DNA from: Hemileia vastatrix | Lineage: Eukaryota > Basidiomycota > Pucciniomycetes > Pucciniales > Zaghouaniaceae | Assembly (NCBI GenBank): GCA_030280995.1 | Contig: JASXTE010000005.1 | Coordinates: 31,881,501-31,945,500 of the forward strand | Reading direction: 5' to 3' | Length of the DNA: 64,000 nucleotides | In this document: positions 31,947 to 43,616 of the stretch, in pieces | How positions within the stretch are numbered: the first letter of the stretch is position 1 | How the letters are laid out: the number at the start of each line of letters is the position of its first letter | The notes under the pieces: model-generated | The model's input: the letters and a program-made list of their open reading frames with translations, nothing else | The model's database searches: none | Told to the model about the DNA's origin: nothing | Translations under genes and position numbers: made by a program

Positions 31947-34543
31947 TGAGGGCCTTCATCCCTTCCCAACAAACATAATTCACCAGAAGCCGTCCGTTTT
32001 ATATGCCGCTTCTTGGTGCAAACACAACACTGGCACAGAGTAGTAATCCCTGGGCATGTTTCCCAACCTTCATCTCCAGGAGGCGCTAACCGCATATGTA
32101 ACCTCCGCATATCTTCACCAGTGATCTCTAAACTAATCCCCATGCCAGCTTGATACCCTATCCTGGCCTCAAAATCCATCAAAAAAGGACCACCAAGAAC
32201 AGTTTTGACTGATCCTCTGGCCACATAAAAGTGAACCTTACCAACAGATCCACCAATGCCTAACCTGACATGCTCAGCTGTACCCATCAGCTCCGTTGCA
32301 TGCCCTCCAATGCCTCTGAGGTTTCCCCCAGTTCCACTTTTGATTGGCAAGCCTATACTCGTTGCTTGCTCCAATGAAATTAAATTAATTTGAGACCCTG
32401 AATCAACCAAGGCCTTTACTTCTTTACCATTAAGAGTTACCACCAGGTAACCCAGGGGAGCAGAAAAATGTGTATCTACATCTTCCCCAAACTTTTCAGC
32501 ATTTTCACAAATATATTCCACCTCTCCAGTGGAAACCCGACGCCTCGTCAAATGCTTCTTTTGCTTTTCAGCAAGCGCCGGACTAATCGTAAATAACTCC
32601 CCCAAAGATAAGGGAATCTGCAGTTGATTCACCCTATTCAAAACTGTGTCCATCGCATTAGCTTGACCAGAAACTACTGGCCGCTCATACTGGACCTTTG
32701 ATTTAACAACCTTGGCCCTGGGTACCTCTTGAGGTCCAACCGAGCCATCTTCACCCCCCATAATAACATCTTCACTTACTATAACCCTAACTCCGTCACC
32801 AGCTTCTTGCAATAATCCTGATCCATCGCTAGTCCTTCTTACTCCCTCCATTGGGATGGGACCGCTAAAACTTGGTCTGGGTAGAGAGGCCAACGGTACG
32901 TCCTCCTCAGAATCCGAATCATCCTCTGGCATTGGCTCACCATTTAAATCAAACTTGCCATAACTAGGGGGCCCCATATCAGCAATCCCCTTCTGCATTT
33001 TATATAATTCGTCCTTAGAGTAAGGGTTCGATTTGTTGGTGGCTGTTTGAACACTAGAATTCTTGTCCTTAGAGTAAGGGTTCACTTTGTTATTGGCCTT
33101 GCCAAGATTAGCCCTCAATTGGCTCTGAATGCTACTTTTCGCCTTAGTAGCAGCTGCTCTTCTAGCAGCATTAACATCGTATTCGCCAGCCATACAGCTA
33201 CCCTCCACCTGGGCAACCGACGCCAGCTCTAAACCACCAAAAGAAGTAGAAAATGTGGCTTTACTGACCTCTTTCTCTTTGCCTTTTTCAGCTTTTCCAC
33301 CATTACCATTACCATTTTTGCCACCCTTGGCATTAACATCTTCATCCTTTACCTCTTCGAATCTGGCTCTCCTTTCAGCCGTTAAACTTCTTCTGACCAA
33401 ATGAGAAGGAGACTGTCCATCACTGGGCTTGATGAACGGACCATCAGGAAATTTATAAACTTTACCATCAAATAAAACCTGCCCAGAATCCATATCCTTA
33501 TCAAGAGCAAAACATACTGTTGCTCTGTGCCCCCTCCTATTACAATTGGAGCACACCTTTGGCTCGTCATAGCCACCTCTATAACTACTACCACCATTCC
33601 CACCATTTCTCCCATTGCCTGGGAAGCGGTTACCATTATTATTGCCATTATAATTTTGACGTTCATAACCTCTAGACTGATAAGAAGTCGACGTCGAAGA
33701 AGAAGTGATTGGGGCCTTGTTGGCCTTCTGAGTCTCTTGAACAAATATTTTTAATTGTTTTTTTAAATCGGCCAAGTGATCGACCATCTTATTATCTACA
33801 TTGCCCTCAACTTTAGCAGCAGGTAATCCCATTTGAGCCTTCTTGGCCTCTTGAGCTTTGACCATAATATTGTTATTTTTGGCTAAAACTAAGCTGACCT
33901 TGCTAACATATTGAGTGCATGACTCTTGATATTTGTCCAACGCCAATAACTTTAGATGGGCTTGAATGTTGTCCTTGATAAACTCCAGAGCCGGCAGTTT
34001 CTGCTCACCATTAGGCAGTTCCTTCATTAAATCTTTTCTTGAAAGATCCTTCAAGACGTCCATACGAATATCCCTGCTGCATGCTGTCCAAAACAAATCT
34101 TTTTCTTGGTTCTCATGCACTAACTCGTCCACCAGTATGAGATATTCCACCACTTCATCAAACTGAACACAGAGCTTTTTGAAGTCAGCCATAGAAGAAA
34201 CACCACCTTTTGCTTGCCAGTCTCCAACAATTTTATTGAGGTCCATCATAGTAAACCTAACACCCCATCTATCAACCATAGCTTTAGAAAGCTTAACCCA
34301 ATCCTTATCCTTGAATGCCTGCATAGCAATAACCTCTTTTTCCACCTCCCTATCAGCAATAAAAAATCTAACTTGCTTCACCATGTCCACATGGGAAGCA
34401 CCATCAACAGCAGCAGCAGCTTCATACCTGCTAATGAACCATTTAACCTCCTCCCCATCAAACTTTGGGCCATCCCAAGAAAAAATTCTAACTGAGAGAG
34501 TAAGAGGGTTAGAAGATCCAGAAGCAACAGCAGAAGAAGACAT
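31934..34543 (-). CDS. N2 Gag-protease polyprotein (869 aa, intact)
   Basis: This is the structural polyprotein of the retrotransposon particle, fused to its maturation protease. It begins MSSSAVASGSSNPL. Residues 1-270 are the capsid-like region, followed by a Ser/Gly/Asn-rich stretch and the nucleocapsid zinc knuckle C331-X2-C334-X4-H339-X4-C344. A long acidic and basic linker with a repeated NPYSKD motif follows. The aspartic protease active site VDSGSQINLIS is near residue 717, with its flap and GGPFLMDF afterwards. The tail has a cysteine cluster CQCCVC and a basic patch. The frame ends at TTT TTG GGG TAG, where Pol would be reached by a -1 slip. It is the only unbroken element ORF over 300 codons carrying both domains, despite a damaged pol next to it. 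Confidence 0.95.
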   Translation of the reverse strand: MSSSAVASGSSNPLTLSVRIFSWDGPKFDGEEVKWFISRYEAAAAVDGASHVDMVKQVRFFIADREVEKEVIAMQAFKDKDWVKLSKAMVDRWGVRFTMMDLNKIVGDWQAKGGVSSMADFKKLCVQFDEVVEYLILVDELVHENQEKDLFWTACSRDIRMDVLKDLSRKDLMKELPNGEQKLPALEFIKDNIQAHLKLLALDKYQESCTQYVSKVSLVLAKNNNIMVKAQEAKKAQMGLPAAKVEGNVDNKMVDHLADLKKQLKIFVQETQKANKAPITSSSTSTSYQSRGYERQNYNGNNNGNRFPGNGRNGGNGGSSYRGGYDEPKVCSNCNRRGHRATVCFALDKDMDSGQVLFDGKVYKFPDGPFIKPSDGQSPSHLVRRSLTAERRARFEEVKDEDVNAKGGKNGNGNGGKAEKGKEKEVSKATFSTSFGGLELASVAQVEGSCMAGEYDVNAARRAAATKAKSSIQSQLRANLGKANNKVNPYSKDKNSSVQTATNKSNPYSKDELYKMQKGIADMGPPSYGKFDLNGEPMPEDDSDSEEDVPLASLPRPSFSGPIPMEGVRRTSDGSGLLQEAGDGVRVIVSEDVIMGGEDGSVGPQEVPRAKVVKSKVQYERPVVSGQANAMDTVLNRVNQLQIPLSLGELFTISPALAEKQKKHLTRRRVSTGEVEYICENAEKFGEDVDTHFSAPLGYLVVTLNGKEVKALVDSGSQINLISLEQATSIGLPIKSGTGGNLRGIGGHATELMGTAEHVRLGIGGSVGKVHFYVARGSVKTVLGGPFLMDFEARIGYQAGMGISLEITGEDMRRLHMRLAPPGDEGWETCPGITTLCQCCVCTKKRHIKRTASGELCLLGRDEGPHFLG

Positions 34544-34700
34544 CCCAATAAGTAATGAAAAGCGTTAACAAGCAATACAATAACAAGCCTCTTGCAGGCC
34601 AATAACAAAAATCCAATTAGAGTTCCAGAAAATAAGCCTCTTGCAGGCTAATAACGTTCTTGATCCAAGTAAGTCTTTAAAGAAAGCTAGAGAAATCGAA

Positions 34701-34717
34701 CCCCATGTTGGGCGCCA
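34701..34717 (-). promoter_or_regulatory. N2 primer-binding site
   Basis: TGGCGCCCAACATGGGG on the minus strand, two bases after the LTR end, matches the tRNA-Lys(CUU) primer site at 16 of 17 positions. Confidence 0.78.
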
Positions 34718-34719
34718 AC

Positions 34720-35811
34720 TATGGTAAGGTAAACTCTTACAGTCGCCTTGCTGTAAGCAGAATCCGGAGGAGATGTGTGGATTTAGCTGAAATCCCCGTC
34801 CTTCCAATAAAAATAACAAAATGGGAATTCTAAATCACTAAGCTAACCAATCCACTTGGATCTGATTGATAAAAATAATGAAACTCTAAAATATTTAACG
34901 CTTATTGAGATTTAAATAAAAGTGGCTGTTGAGAAAGAAATACTGATAACAACAATTAAGGTGTACCAGTGAAAGATCTGAAAAGATTGACTTTTTTGTT
35001 TTTATTATAATTTGATTTTTTTATGAGACATCAATAATCAAGTCCCAGCGATGAAGACCTTTCTAAAGATACCCTGTATGAAGTGTGATTTAAATTGTTG
35101 AGTAGTATTTCTAAAATGTTATATATAAAATATAAAGTTATAAGGGTATTACAAATTTATTTAATTTGTTGAGTAATAAAAAATGAGACCGTGGTGGTTA
35201 AAGATTAAGCTGTATGATGTATCCCCCCTCTCAATTTCGAGTTTGAGAGGCGCTTAAGTATTCCTAGTCACGTGCCTAAGTTTTCCCCTCCAGAGCTCTC
35301 CCAGAGTCAATCCGGAGCCCGTACGGAGTCCGTCCGGACTTCCGGACTCAATTAGAACCTTAAAACTATAATAAAAAATTTAGAAAAATTACAAGTAATA
35401 GAGCTACTTCCCCTTTACATTCCAAACTATTTTTCGTAGTCTGAGCAGCTCTAATCACCTTGTGAAAATTCATCAAAGTAAAGTAATTTCTAAAAATGTA
35501 AGTATTTCTATAAAACTTTAAAATTCATTTAAAAAAATATAAGAAAAATAGTAAAAATTCTGGGAAAACTTCCCAAGGTTCTTGAGTGATTCGACTTGAT
35601 ACTTATAAATTCTTCAGACCATAAAAATAAGTTTTCTCCATAAAATAAATTGTTTTTGCGTAGGCATTTGCTCTTGACCAATTTCTTCATATTTAAAACT
35701 CAAATAAATTAAATAAAACCCTTTTATAAAAAAAATAATAAAGCCAATCTTGCACGCCGTAATAACTCCATTTATGTACTTAGGTGCCATACTAAACTTT
35801 AGGCTACCACA
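34720..35811 (-). repeat. N2 5' LTR
   Basis: The LTR is 1092 bp, shorter than the 3' copy mainly because it has lost GTACGGAGTC-type units (35319-35345). GCGT (35812-35815) follows, then the rest of the M leader and M gag. Confidence 0.92.
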
Positions 35812-35860
35812 GCGTCTGTTTATTTTTTTGGGATCTTTGTTTTGATTTGGTATTTCGGGA

Positions 35861-37650
35861 ATGGATACTACTGTGACTACATCTAGGGGATGTCAGGAGA
35901 GGGTTAAATCGCCCAATTCTTCGGCGTCTTTGCCAAAAATGGTAAGGACGATTATTAGGTGTAAAGATGAAACCTTGCACTTTGTGGGCATTAATACCAA
36001 AAAGTTTTTACTCAGGTTTTAACAAGCAGCGGAAGTTCATGGAGCAACTGAATATGATATGGTACGTCAAGTACTATTCTTTGTATCTAATGAGTGAAAA
36101 GACAATATAGAGGATCTAAAAGGGCATGAGGAGCAAAATTGGTCAGCGCTAAAAAAAAAATGCTCAAGAGATGGCCAAAAGTTACTGAGGAAACTAGGTA
36201 TACGATGAAGGACCTGGATATTTTGGTAAATAGGGTCAAAGCTAGAGGGGGGGTTTGAGACCAAAGGAATTTAAAAGTTTTAGGGAAGACTTCGATCAGA
36301 TAGTAGAATACTTAGTTAGTAACCAAGATTTTAGTGATGTTAATGCGTTGTTACCTTGGTTTTGTGAAGCGTTAGCGCCATTAGTTGAAGACTGGGCAAA
36401 AAGGCACTTGGATAACAAAGGAAAGCTGGTTAAAAAGAGGGACAAAAATTAAAAGTATCCCGGATTAGAAGAATTAGAAATGGAAGTGGAAGCTGAAATT
36501 AAGTTGTGTCAGTTTGAGCGATGTGCAGCAAGGGTGGCTCTGGATAATGAGGGGATGGAGGAAGATGTGTCAGGCGTACGATCACCTTCTCAGATCTCAT
36601 CTCCTAGAGTTAAAATTTTCTCTAAGGATCCAGATTCAGTCATGGAAAGAATCAATGAGCTGGAGAAGAAGATAGTTGAAGCGGCAAAGGCAAAAGAATC
36701 ATTTAGGCCCAAGAGTTCTCCTCAACCTTTGTGTTTTTCCGCTATGGTGTACTATTATTGTAATAAAGAGGGGCATACAAGGATGAGGTGTAATGCGCTT
36801 CAAAAGGATAAAGAGGAAAAGGTAGTTTACAAGGATGGGACTATGCTTATGTTGGAAGATGGTACTAAGTTGGTTAAAGAGAAAGATTGAGGGATGCCAG
36901 CCATGGTCATCGACCACATTAAAAAAAAGTCTATGGAAAGCAGGTCAAGCAAGGGCAAAGAGCCGGAAAATAAGGAGAAAGGCAAGGATGCAAAGTTAAT
37001 TAATTTTGAAGTTACTTGCGCGTTGTTATATTTTAAAGTAAAAGAATGAGAGGTTGCAGCGCCACTTACTGCAGCACGATTGGAGATGTTCGCGACAAAG
37101 CATAAGAAAATGGCCCCACCTACAATTACTAGGCCAAGAAGGACTGGAGCTAGGTATGCAAATCCAGAGGATATGGAGGAAGTAGGGTAAACCACTAGAG
37201 AAAATACACCTGCACCTATTGAGGATGTCCAAATGGAGGGTATGGACTCAGGATATTATGGCGTAGATCAGACGGCATACTAGAGGAGCCAGAGGTAGTA
37301 CAGCAGAGAGTGGTAACTGCTGAAGGAATGCCAGGAGCAAAGCATAATACTCCAAAGAACCCACCTGGAAGAGCAAAAGCTGGTACCAAGGCAACTCAGC
37401 CTAAATGGAGAATTCAGAGCCCAGTTCATTCTGATTTTCCTAAAGCTGCCGAAGATCTAGTTGTGCAATGTTTGAAGACTACAGTCTCTGTTCCATTAGG
37501 AATGCTCACAGAAGTAGCACTGGATGTAGCAAATGGAATCGTGCATAAGTGCAGAAAGCAAAGGATTGCTAGTTGTGCTGAGTTTGATATGGCAGAACAG
37601 TCATTTCAGCCAGTCATTGGATTACCTAGGGCACCATATTATGCAGAACC
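35861..37650 (+). pseudogene. M Gag
   Basis: The reading starts MDTTVTTSRGCQERVK and shows the clade's Gag capsid pattern (EVHGATEYDMVRQVLFF, compare DGASHVDMVKQVRFF in N2). Stops occur near 36022 and 36097, with frame shifts near 36160 and 36250. Segments 36255-36452 (FREDFDQIVEYLV) and 36480-36890 carry on. The knuckle is at about 36750-36800: YYYCNKEGHTRMRC, where the first Cys is now Tyr. The region 36900-37650 is lysine- and proline-rich linker with more stops. It is clearly Gag and clearly dead. Confidence 0.85.
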
Positions 37651-38152
37651 CTAAGGGTATTTAACTATCACGGTAAATGGTAAGAAAATTATAGCATTAG
37701 TAGATACAGGTTCACAAATCAATGTGGTATCAGTGGATGAAGCAGTGGAATTAGGTCTTCCTGTAAAAGACGGCAAAGGCACTGTCGCAGGAATTAAGGG
37801 AGGTAGGTTACCTGTTATAGGTGTAGCAGAGTATGTACGCACTAGAGTTGCGGGAGCAACAAGAGATATACATTTTTATGTTCCAATGGGTGTAGTTAAA
37901 CCAGTTTTAGGCACACCATTTTTAATGAATTATTCTGTGAATATATATTATTGTTTAAAAAAGACTATAGGAATAATGATTATGGGTGATGATGGTGTTC
38001 CAGTAACAGCAGTCTTAGTAGCGCCCAAGGATGGTGGCTGGGAAAATAAGTATTCTGTAGCTGCGCAGTTAGAGAAAGAAAGAGAGTATTATGAGGAAGT
38101 CTCAGATGAGGAGATAAGGCAACAGCCAGGAAGGCACCAACATTTTCATTAG
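37651..38152 (+). pseudogene. M protease and Gag tail
   Basis: The aspartic protease active site reads IALVDTGSQINVVS, with the Asp codon at 37703-37705, and GTPFLMNY follows at about 37912. The open frame begins before 37724 and ends at 38152. The N2-type CQCCVC tail is not recognisable. Upstream a TAA at 37652-37654 separates it from Gag. The sequence after the stop continues in the -1 frame (ILGVTISQDERNPDS), as at the N and O junctions. Confidence 0.85.
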
Positions 38153-41100
38153 GGACTGGCATTTTAGGTGTTACTATCTCCCAGGATGAGAGGAACCCAG
38201 ATAGTAACCAGTCAGTCCAACAAGGAGGGATACATAAAGCGGTACTTCATAGGTGTCTTGGCAATACTACTGTAGAATGTATTATACCTAGGCTTTTTGA
38301 TTTCTTTAATTTTGGATATTTTTATACTTATATTTAAAAGAAAAGACATAAACAGGATTCAGGTTCAACCCGTAGTTATATTAGAAAGGGTTTGATTTTA
38401 ATTAATGAAAGAAGCAGTAAGGACTGTTTTGCATCCAAGTATAAACCAGTAGCTGTTAAGGTTAAACCAGTGAAAATAGCGATGCCTGATTTGAATCCTC
38501 CTTTGCAGAGGACGGAGCTATCTAGAGATCCTTATGATACTCCTTTAACGAATTTCTGCCAGATTTTGCGTCTACTAGTAAGATTACAATGGAAAGGCTT
38601 CAGATGGTAGATTTTGGACCAGAGGGCTGGTTATCGCCAGAAGAAAAGAAGTTATTGTTACATGTTATGGTTCTTAGGGAAAAGGCTATTGCGTTTTCAG
38701 AAGAGGAAAGAGGTTTGTTAAAACACTCTTATGGTAAACCTTATATTGTTCCAGTTATACCTCATGCGCCGTGGCAAAAGATGGCTTTTCCAATACCAGC
38801 GGCTATAAGAGAAGAGTATACGGAATTAATTATGGGAAGGTTAAAGTCCGGCTTGTATGAACAGTCTATGTCTAGTTATTCAAGTCCAGTGTTTTGTGTG
38901 GTCAAACATAATGGTAAATTGAGGGTTGTTCATGATCTTAGGGAGATGAACAAGGTTACAGTAAAGGATGCAGGGATGCCACCAACACCAGAAGAATTTG
39001 TGGATTCTTTTGTGGGACGTGCATGTTACCAATTAGGTGATATTATGGGAGGATAAAATGAGTGTGAGTTGGACGAATCTTCCAGACCCATGATGACATT
39101 TGAAACCCCACTGGGGCACTTTAGGTTTACAAGGCTACCGCGAGGCGCAACAAATTCTGTGGAGGTATATCAAGCACAAATGATGTGGATATTGCAGGAT
39201 GAAATTACAGAACATGTGGGAATTTTCATTGATGATGGAGGTATAAAAGGACCAGCCAGTGATTATGAAGGGGAAGTGTTAAAAGAAAATCCGTATATTA
39301 GAAAGTTTATTTGGTAATATGTGATTACCATGGAAAGAGTGCTATTTAGGATAGAGGAGGCAGGATTAACAATTTCTGGGTCTAAATTTGCCTGTTGTGT
39401 TCCAGCGCTAGATATAGTGGGACATGTGGTATGCAAGGAAGGGAGAATAATTGCTGAAAAACAGAGGAATAAGGTACTTACATGGCCAAGACCAAGAAAT
39501 ATTAAGGAAGTTAGAGGGTTTTTAGGAATTTTTACATATGTAAGGATGTTTATTCAAGATTTTGCTTTGTTGTCTTCACCTTTACAGCGCTTAACAAGGA
39601 AGGATGCTGTATGGGATTGGACGGAGGAATGTGAGGAGTCATTCAAGTTATTAAAGAGGGTTGTAGGGAAAGATATTCTTTTGAAGAAATTGGAGTATGG
39701 ACCAGGCGCTGGAAAAATTACTCTAGCCGTGGATTCAAGTGTGTCCGCAGTGGGCACAGTTTTGATGCAGGAGGAAAGGAAGGTAATGATAGACCTGTCC
39801 TTTAAGAGTCCAAGACTTTTACCAAAGCGGAGTCTAGGTACTCCCAGTCTAAGCTGGAGTTATGTGGAGTAGGGAAGATTCTTAAAAAGCTACAATGGAT
39901 GCTTTGGAGGCAGCATTTCGAGCTGCAGGTTGATGCACTATCGTTGGTGCAAATTATTAGTAGCCCGAGTTTACCAGATGCGCCCATGACGAGGTGGCTA
40001 GCGCAGATTAATTTATTTTCTTTTTATTAAGTCAATAAGCTGTGGAAATCTTTCACTATTCCAGATGCACTGTCAAGAAGTCCGTTGTGTGATAAAGACT
40101 AGGAAGTGGAAGAATTTGAAGAAGACAAGAGATGGGTAAATGGGATAGATTATTGTTATACAAAATTTGATAGTAACGTCCGCGATGACAATAAACTAGT
40201 AACGTGGAATGTCCAAAAGACATAAAACTAAATGCTGACAATGCAAAGAATGTTTGTAGCAAGGTTGAACTGCAACTGGATTTAGTGAACACTGAAGCTA
40301 ATATAGCAACAAGGAGTGCGCAAGGCGAGGTGGTGGAGGAGTCAGATGATCAAGATGCTTCAAAGGGAAGTCAGGACAGTAGTACTCAACTCAAAGAGGA
40401 GGAGATTTCAGTAGACAACGCATCTACAGATGAGGGAGTAGAGTTGTTAAAGTTATATTTGGAAGGTAATAGTCAAACAGATTTTTGTGATAAAAAGGCT
40501 TGGCGCAATATTAAGAAGCACACTAAAGGCTATTTTATTAAAAATGGGAAGTTATGGAAGAATCAAGCTTTGTATCCTCAGTTAGTTGTTAAAACAAGGG
40601 AAGGGAAGGAGAAGATACTCAGGGATTTACACGAGAATTTAGGACATCGAGGTCAAGATGAGACTCATCACAGAGTTAGGGAAAGATTCTGGTGGCCCAA
40701 CATGAAAAATGAAGTAAGAGATTGGGTTAAATCTTGTACTGAATGCCAGCGCAGAAGTTACATAAAACCAAAAGAAAAAGGAAGAGCGACGGGCAAGGAT
40801 ACTGTTTTTGGTAGGGTCAGGTTAGATGAAGTCCATATAAAAGAAGGACGCTTTAAATACTTGGTAGTAGCCAGGGATGATCTATCAGGATGGGTTGAAG
40901 CAGCGCCATTGATAAAACTCAAGGCAACTAATGTGGCTGAGTTTTTGAAGAAAGAATGGATTTATAGGTATGGGGTAATGAAGATGGTAACTGTAGATGG
41001 TGGCGCTGAATTTGCGGGAGAATTCCAAGAAGTAGTAAAAGGTATTGGCACAAAGTTACAAGTTGCAACACCATATTATCCTGAAGCAGAGGGAATGTTA

Positions 41101-41705
41101 GAAAGAGGGCATCAAGTTATAAAGGATGCACTAGTCAAATTTTGTGGAAATAATGGAGCAAAGTGGAAGAGCTACTTGCCGTTAGTTTTGTTTGCGGACA
41201 GGATTTCAGTTAAAAGAACAATAGGGTTTTCGCCGTTTGAAATGATGTTTGGTCAAAGGGCGGTATTAACTATTGATTTGGAGGCTGGATCTTTCCTAGG
41301 ATGTGATCGGGATCAAGTGCGCTCAACCAAAGATTTAATTCTAGTAAGGGTAGCGCAGCTTGAAGGAAAAGACGAGTTTGTGGAGAAAGCGTATGAAAGA
41401 ATGATGCAGATCTGGGACAAGTCAGTTAAATATTGTGATTAGCGCTTAGCGCATAGGTTAAGAAAGCCATTGTACCCAGGAGATTTGGTTTTGGTTTATA
41501 ATAGAAGTTTAGAAAGCCAATGATGGAAGATGTTTTCGGATAGATGGAATGGTCCATACAGGATAAGAAAGCAGATAACTGGAGGAATTAGATGGTACTG
41601 AGTGGAAGCAGAAGGTGGCCGCAGACCAGATCAATAGATTCTACCCAAGAGGTGTTCCAGTGATACAAGATAACCTCCGGAATGAGGAAAAACTACCAGA
41701 ATAAT
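38153..41705 (+). pseudogene. M Pol (RT, RNase H, integrase)
   Basis: RT is spread over 38589-39056 (SSYSSPVFCVVKHNGKLRVVHDL, YQLGDIMGG), 39069-39317 (box GIFIDDGG) and 39321-39872 (ISGSKFACCVPALDIVGHVV, RNase H start). Frame shifts or stops lie at about 38590, 39054, 39315, 39800, 39870 and 40028. The 412-codon frame 40204-41442 holds an intact integrase N-terminus and core: HENLGHRG and CTECQRR (HHCC), LDEVHIKEG, VTVDGGAEF and PEAEGMLERGH. It ends at a TAG in the linker. The C-terminal domain (DRWNGPYRIRKQ) has lost a short piece near 41580. The last residues are LRNEEKL, a copy of the hairpin motif. Confidence 0.9.
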
Positions 41706-41727
41706 ACCTCCGGGAAGAAGTTAAACT
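41673..41727 (+). repeat. Hairpin motifs at the M pol terminus
   Basis: The first copy (41673-41693) has stem CCTC/GAGG, loop CGGAAT and encodes LRNEEKL at the end of Pol. The second (41706-41727) reads CCTCCGGGAAGAAGTTAAAC, with a weakened stem, just past the stop. M has no long array like N1 or N2. Confidence 0.7.
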
Positions 41728-42310
41728 AACAAGTTATGTTAAGTTTTGTTTTTCTAAGAGGACTCACAGGAGGCTTTTTGACACAGTTGTGATGGATAGA
41801 GGGCGCTAACTGGAAGTTAGGCGGACTATGGCTGATCAAGAAACTGGCACAAGCGCTTAGATGAGGGTGCGGAGGAAAATGAAATCTTATACTTTCATAG
41901 TTCAAGGGGACATGACAAAATAGGTAATTGGATTAAAGGAGATGTGTATCATGTAAGCCCAAAAGACGCTGGGGATTTAGCTAATGGTTTAACTAACCAG
42001 GAGTGGAATAGTGATTTATAGATGAGGCGCTCTATAGTTCAATTCTTATTCTACATGGTATATTGCTGTATTGCAGTAAAGGTGGTGAAGTTCTACGATA
42101 TAATGGTTTATTTATGATTTTTTTTGGGTTTACAGCCTTTTAAAGAATGTAGAGCAAGAAAAGTTAGGCGCTCTAAAAGTATAGAAGACAGGTGTAAAAA
42201 AATAGCGCCATGTCTAAAAAGATTATGTGAAGTCATAGCATGAAAAATATACGAAGACTATGTACAGGGAGAATGGACAGAGGAGGCTCATAAGGAAAAG
42301 CACTAGTGGG
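41728..42310 (+). other. M 3' non-coding region
   Basis: No gene is supported. It contains GGACTCACAGGAGG, which recalls the GTTCACAGGGGAACC sequence after pol in O and N, and scattered GCGC-rich words typical of M. The 10-bp GGGG hairpin is not found here. Confidence 0.5.
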
Positions 42311-43110
42311 CTATTCAGTATCAGAGTGAAAGCTAATAGGATATCCTTTCCAGTCTTCAGGCATGAAGAAGTGACAGGGATTGGCGGGGAATCCAAGAAT
42401 AGTTGGTGAGCTGATTTTGTTCATTATTTGACCTATCATTTCTATATGAGTATAGCAATCTTCAAGTTCAGCGTCAGAAAAAGCTGGTGCGTTATTGTAG
42501 GATAGGGACATAGCGTCATATATAAGACGAAGTCTGGAAAACATTCGCATGGAATGGACAAAGGGTAAAGGAATAGGAACCCATCCCAAGGAGATGGATT
42601 CATTGAATCCTGACAGGAAGTTAGTAAGCAAGAGGAGCATAAGTATAGTAAAGGATACTTACTTGCTAATAAGTTTTGTGGGTGCGCTGACGGCAAAGTA
42701 ACGGTAACCGTGTCAGGAGCAGCTGCAGTGGAGCCTGAGCGCATGGAAGCACTGGAACTCGGAGTGGAAGAAGGTGTAGCCCTAGGCTGTATGGATATTT
42801 CGCACCTGGTAAAACTAGGAAGGGATGGCAACTCATAAGGAACATTATTATTATTAGTGGAAATAGTGGGACTGGTGGTGGTAATTATGGGAGCACTACT
42901 AGTAGAGCTAGGTGGAAAGCAAGTATAACAAGTAGGCTGAGGAGTATTCTGGTTAAGGGAGGTATTGCAAGTTTTGTGGTACCTAAAGCAATTTTCGCAG
43001 GCAGGTCTAAAAGAGGCATACCCACAAGGTCTAGAAAATGTACAATGAAAGTTACAGCGTTTGCAAAATGAGCAAGCTTGATCTCTGGGAACTGTGCAAT
43101 ATTGAGTCAT
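42311..43110 (-). CDS. Antisense Zn2Cys6-like protein in M (two exons)
   Basis: The gene is opposite to M. Exon 1 is 43110-42663 and exon 2 is 42609-42311. The 53-bp intron starts GTAAGTAT, contains the perfect branch sequence TACTAAC and ends GTCAG. The joined frame is open for 248 aa. The N-terminus has six cysteines at C-X2-C-X6-C-X14-C-X2-C-X6-C (CSFCKRCNFHC, then CENCFRYHKTC), plus two extra Cys. A Ser/Thr/Pro-rich linker follows, then a C-terminal part (MRMFSRLRLIYDAMSLSYNN) likely helical. It is the same family as 4959-5651 and 6794-7806. Function is unknown; the finger suggests nucleic-acid binding. An intact frame and splice sites inside an element whose pol is ruined are notable. 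Confidence 0.75.
42610..42662 (-). other. Intron of the M antisense gene
   Basis: Donor GTAAGTAT, branch TTACTAAC and acceptor CTGTCAG are all near-consensus for fungi. Splicing occurs only on the minus strand, so it must be read from antisense RNA. Confidence 0.75.
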
Positions 43111-43616
43111 GATGTTAGGATAGAGGAAATTCAGGTTATTAGAAGGGCTATTTATAGGTTAACAATAGTATTATAAAGAAGTCATCAGTTGCGCCACGTC
43201 TGACTTGAGCGCTGGATGGTTTCTAAGAAGATAGTGAAAAGCATTTGTCATAATGAAGGATCCAAGGAAAGATGAATTGTTACCATCAAGGGAAAGACAT
43301 GTACTGCAAAGATCTAAAGATTGTAAGAAGCGCACCCATATACGACACAGAGGAAATATTTGTTGTTTTAGGAAGTAGCAACAATCTCAAGAGGAGGATA
43401 TTCTTTGAAGGAAACTCATCTCGCAGTTTTAGAATTCTCACAGGAAAATTAAGGGAAAATAAATAATATTTCATTTTTCTTAGCTACATACAGTTAACAA
43501 GAATTATATACAAGAAAGTTTTTTTAGTATTCTGCTTCATCAAAGATTGGGACACAGAAAGCCCAGTTGTTAACAGCCTCTTGCATGTTTTGTTGCAAGG
43601 CAGTTATCAGCTGTTT
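43111..43616. other. Spacer between the two M antisense genes
   Basis: This is presumably the promoter of the 43110 gene and the 3' end of the 44549 gene. ORFs here are short and share no similarity with other parts of the window. The stretch GACTTGAGCGCTGGATGG near 43200 is GC-richer than its surroundings. Nothing else is recognised. Confidence 0.4.

Larger units (their letters stand above)
23882..35811 (-). mobile_element. Element N2, gypsy element with intact Gag-protease
   Basis: N2 is a minus-strand insertion in the M leader, flanked by GCGT at 23878-23881 and 35812-35815. Sense order: 5' LTR (35811-34720), primer site, gag-protease (34543-31934), pol (31930-27838), structured 3' region, polypurine tract, 3' LTR (24999-23882). 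It is very similar to N1 over shared parts but keeps RT and RNase H and lacks both antisense genes. As an insert within an insert within O within Q, it is the youngest of this stack, and its gag is the only unbroken one. Confidence 0.93.
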
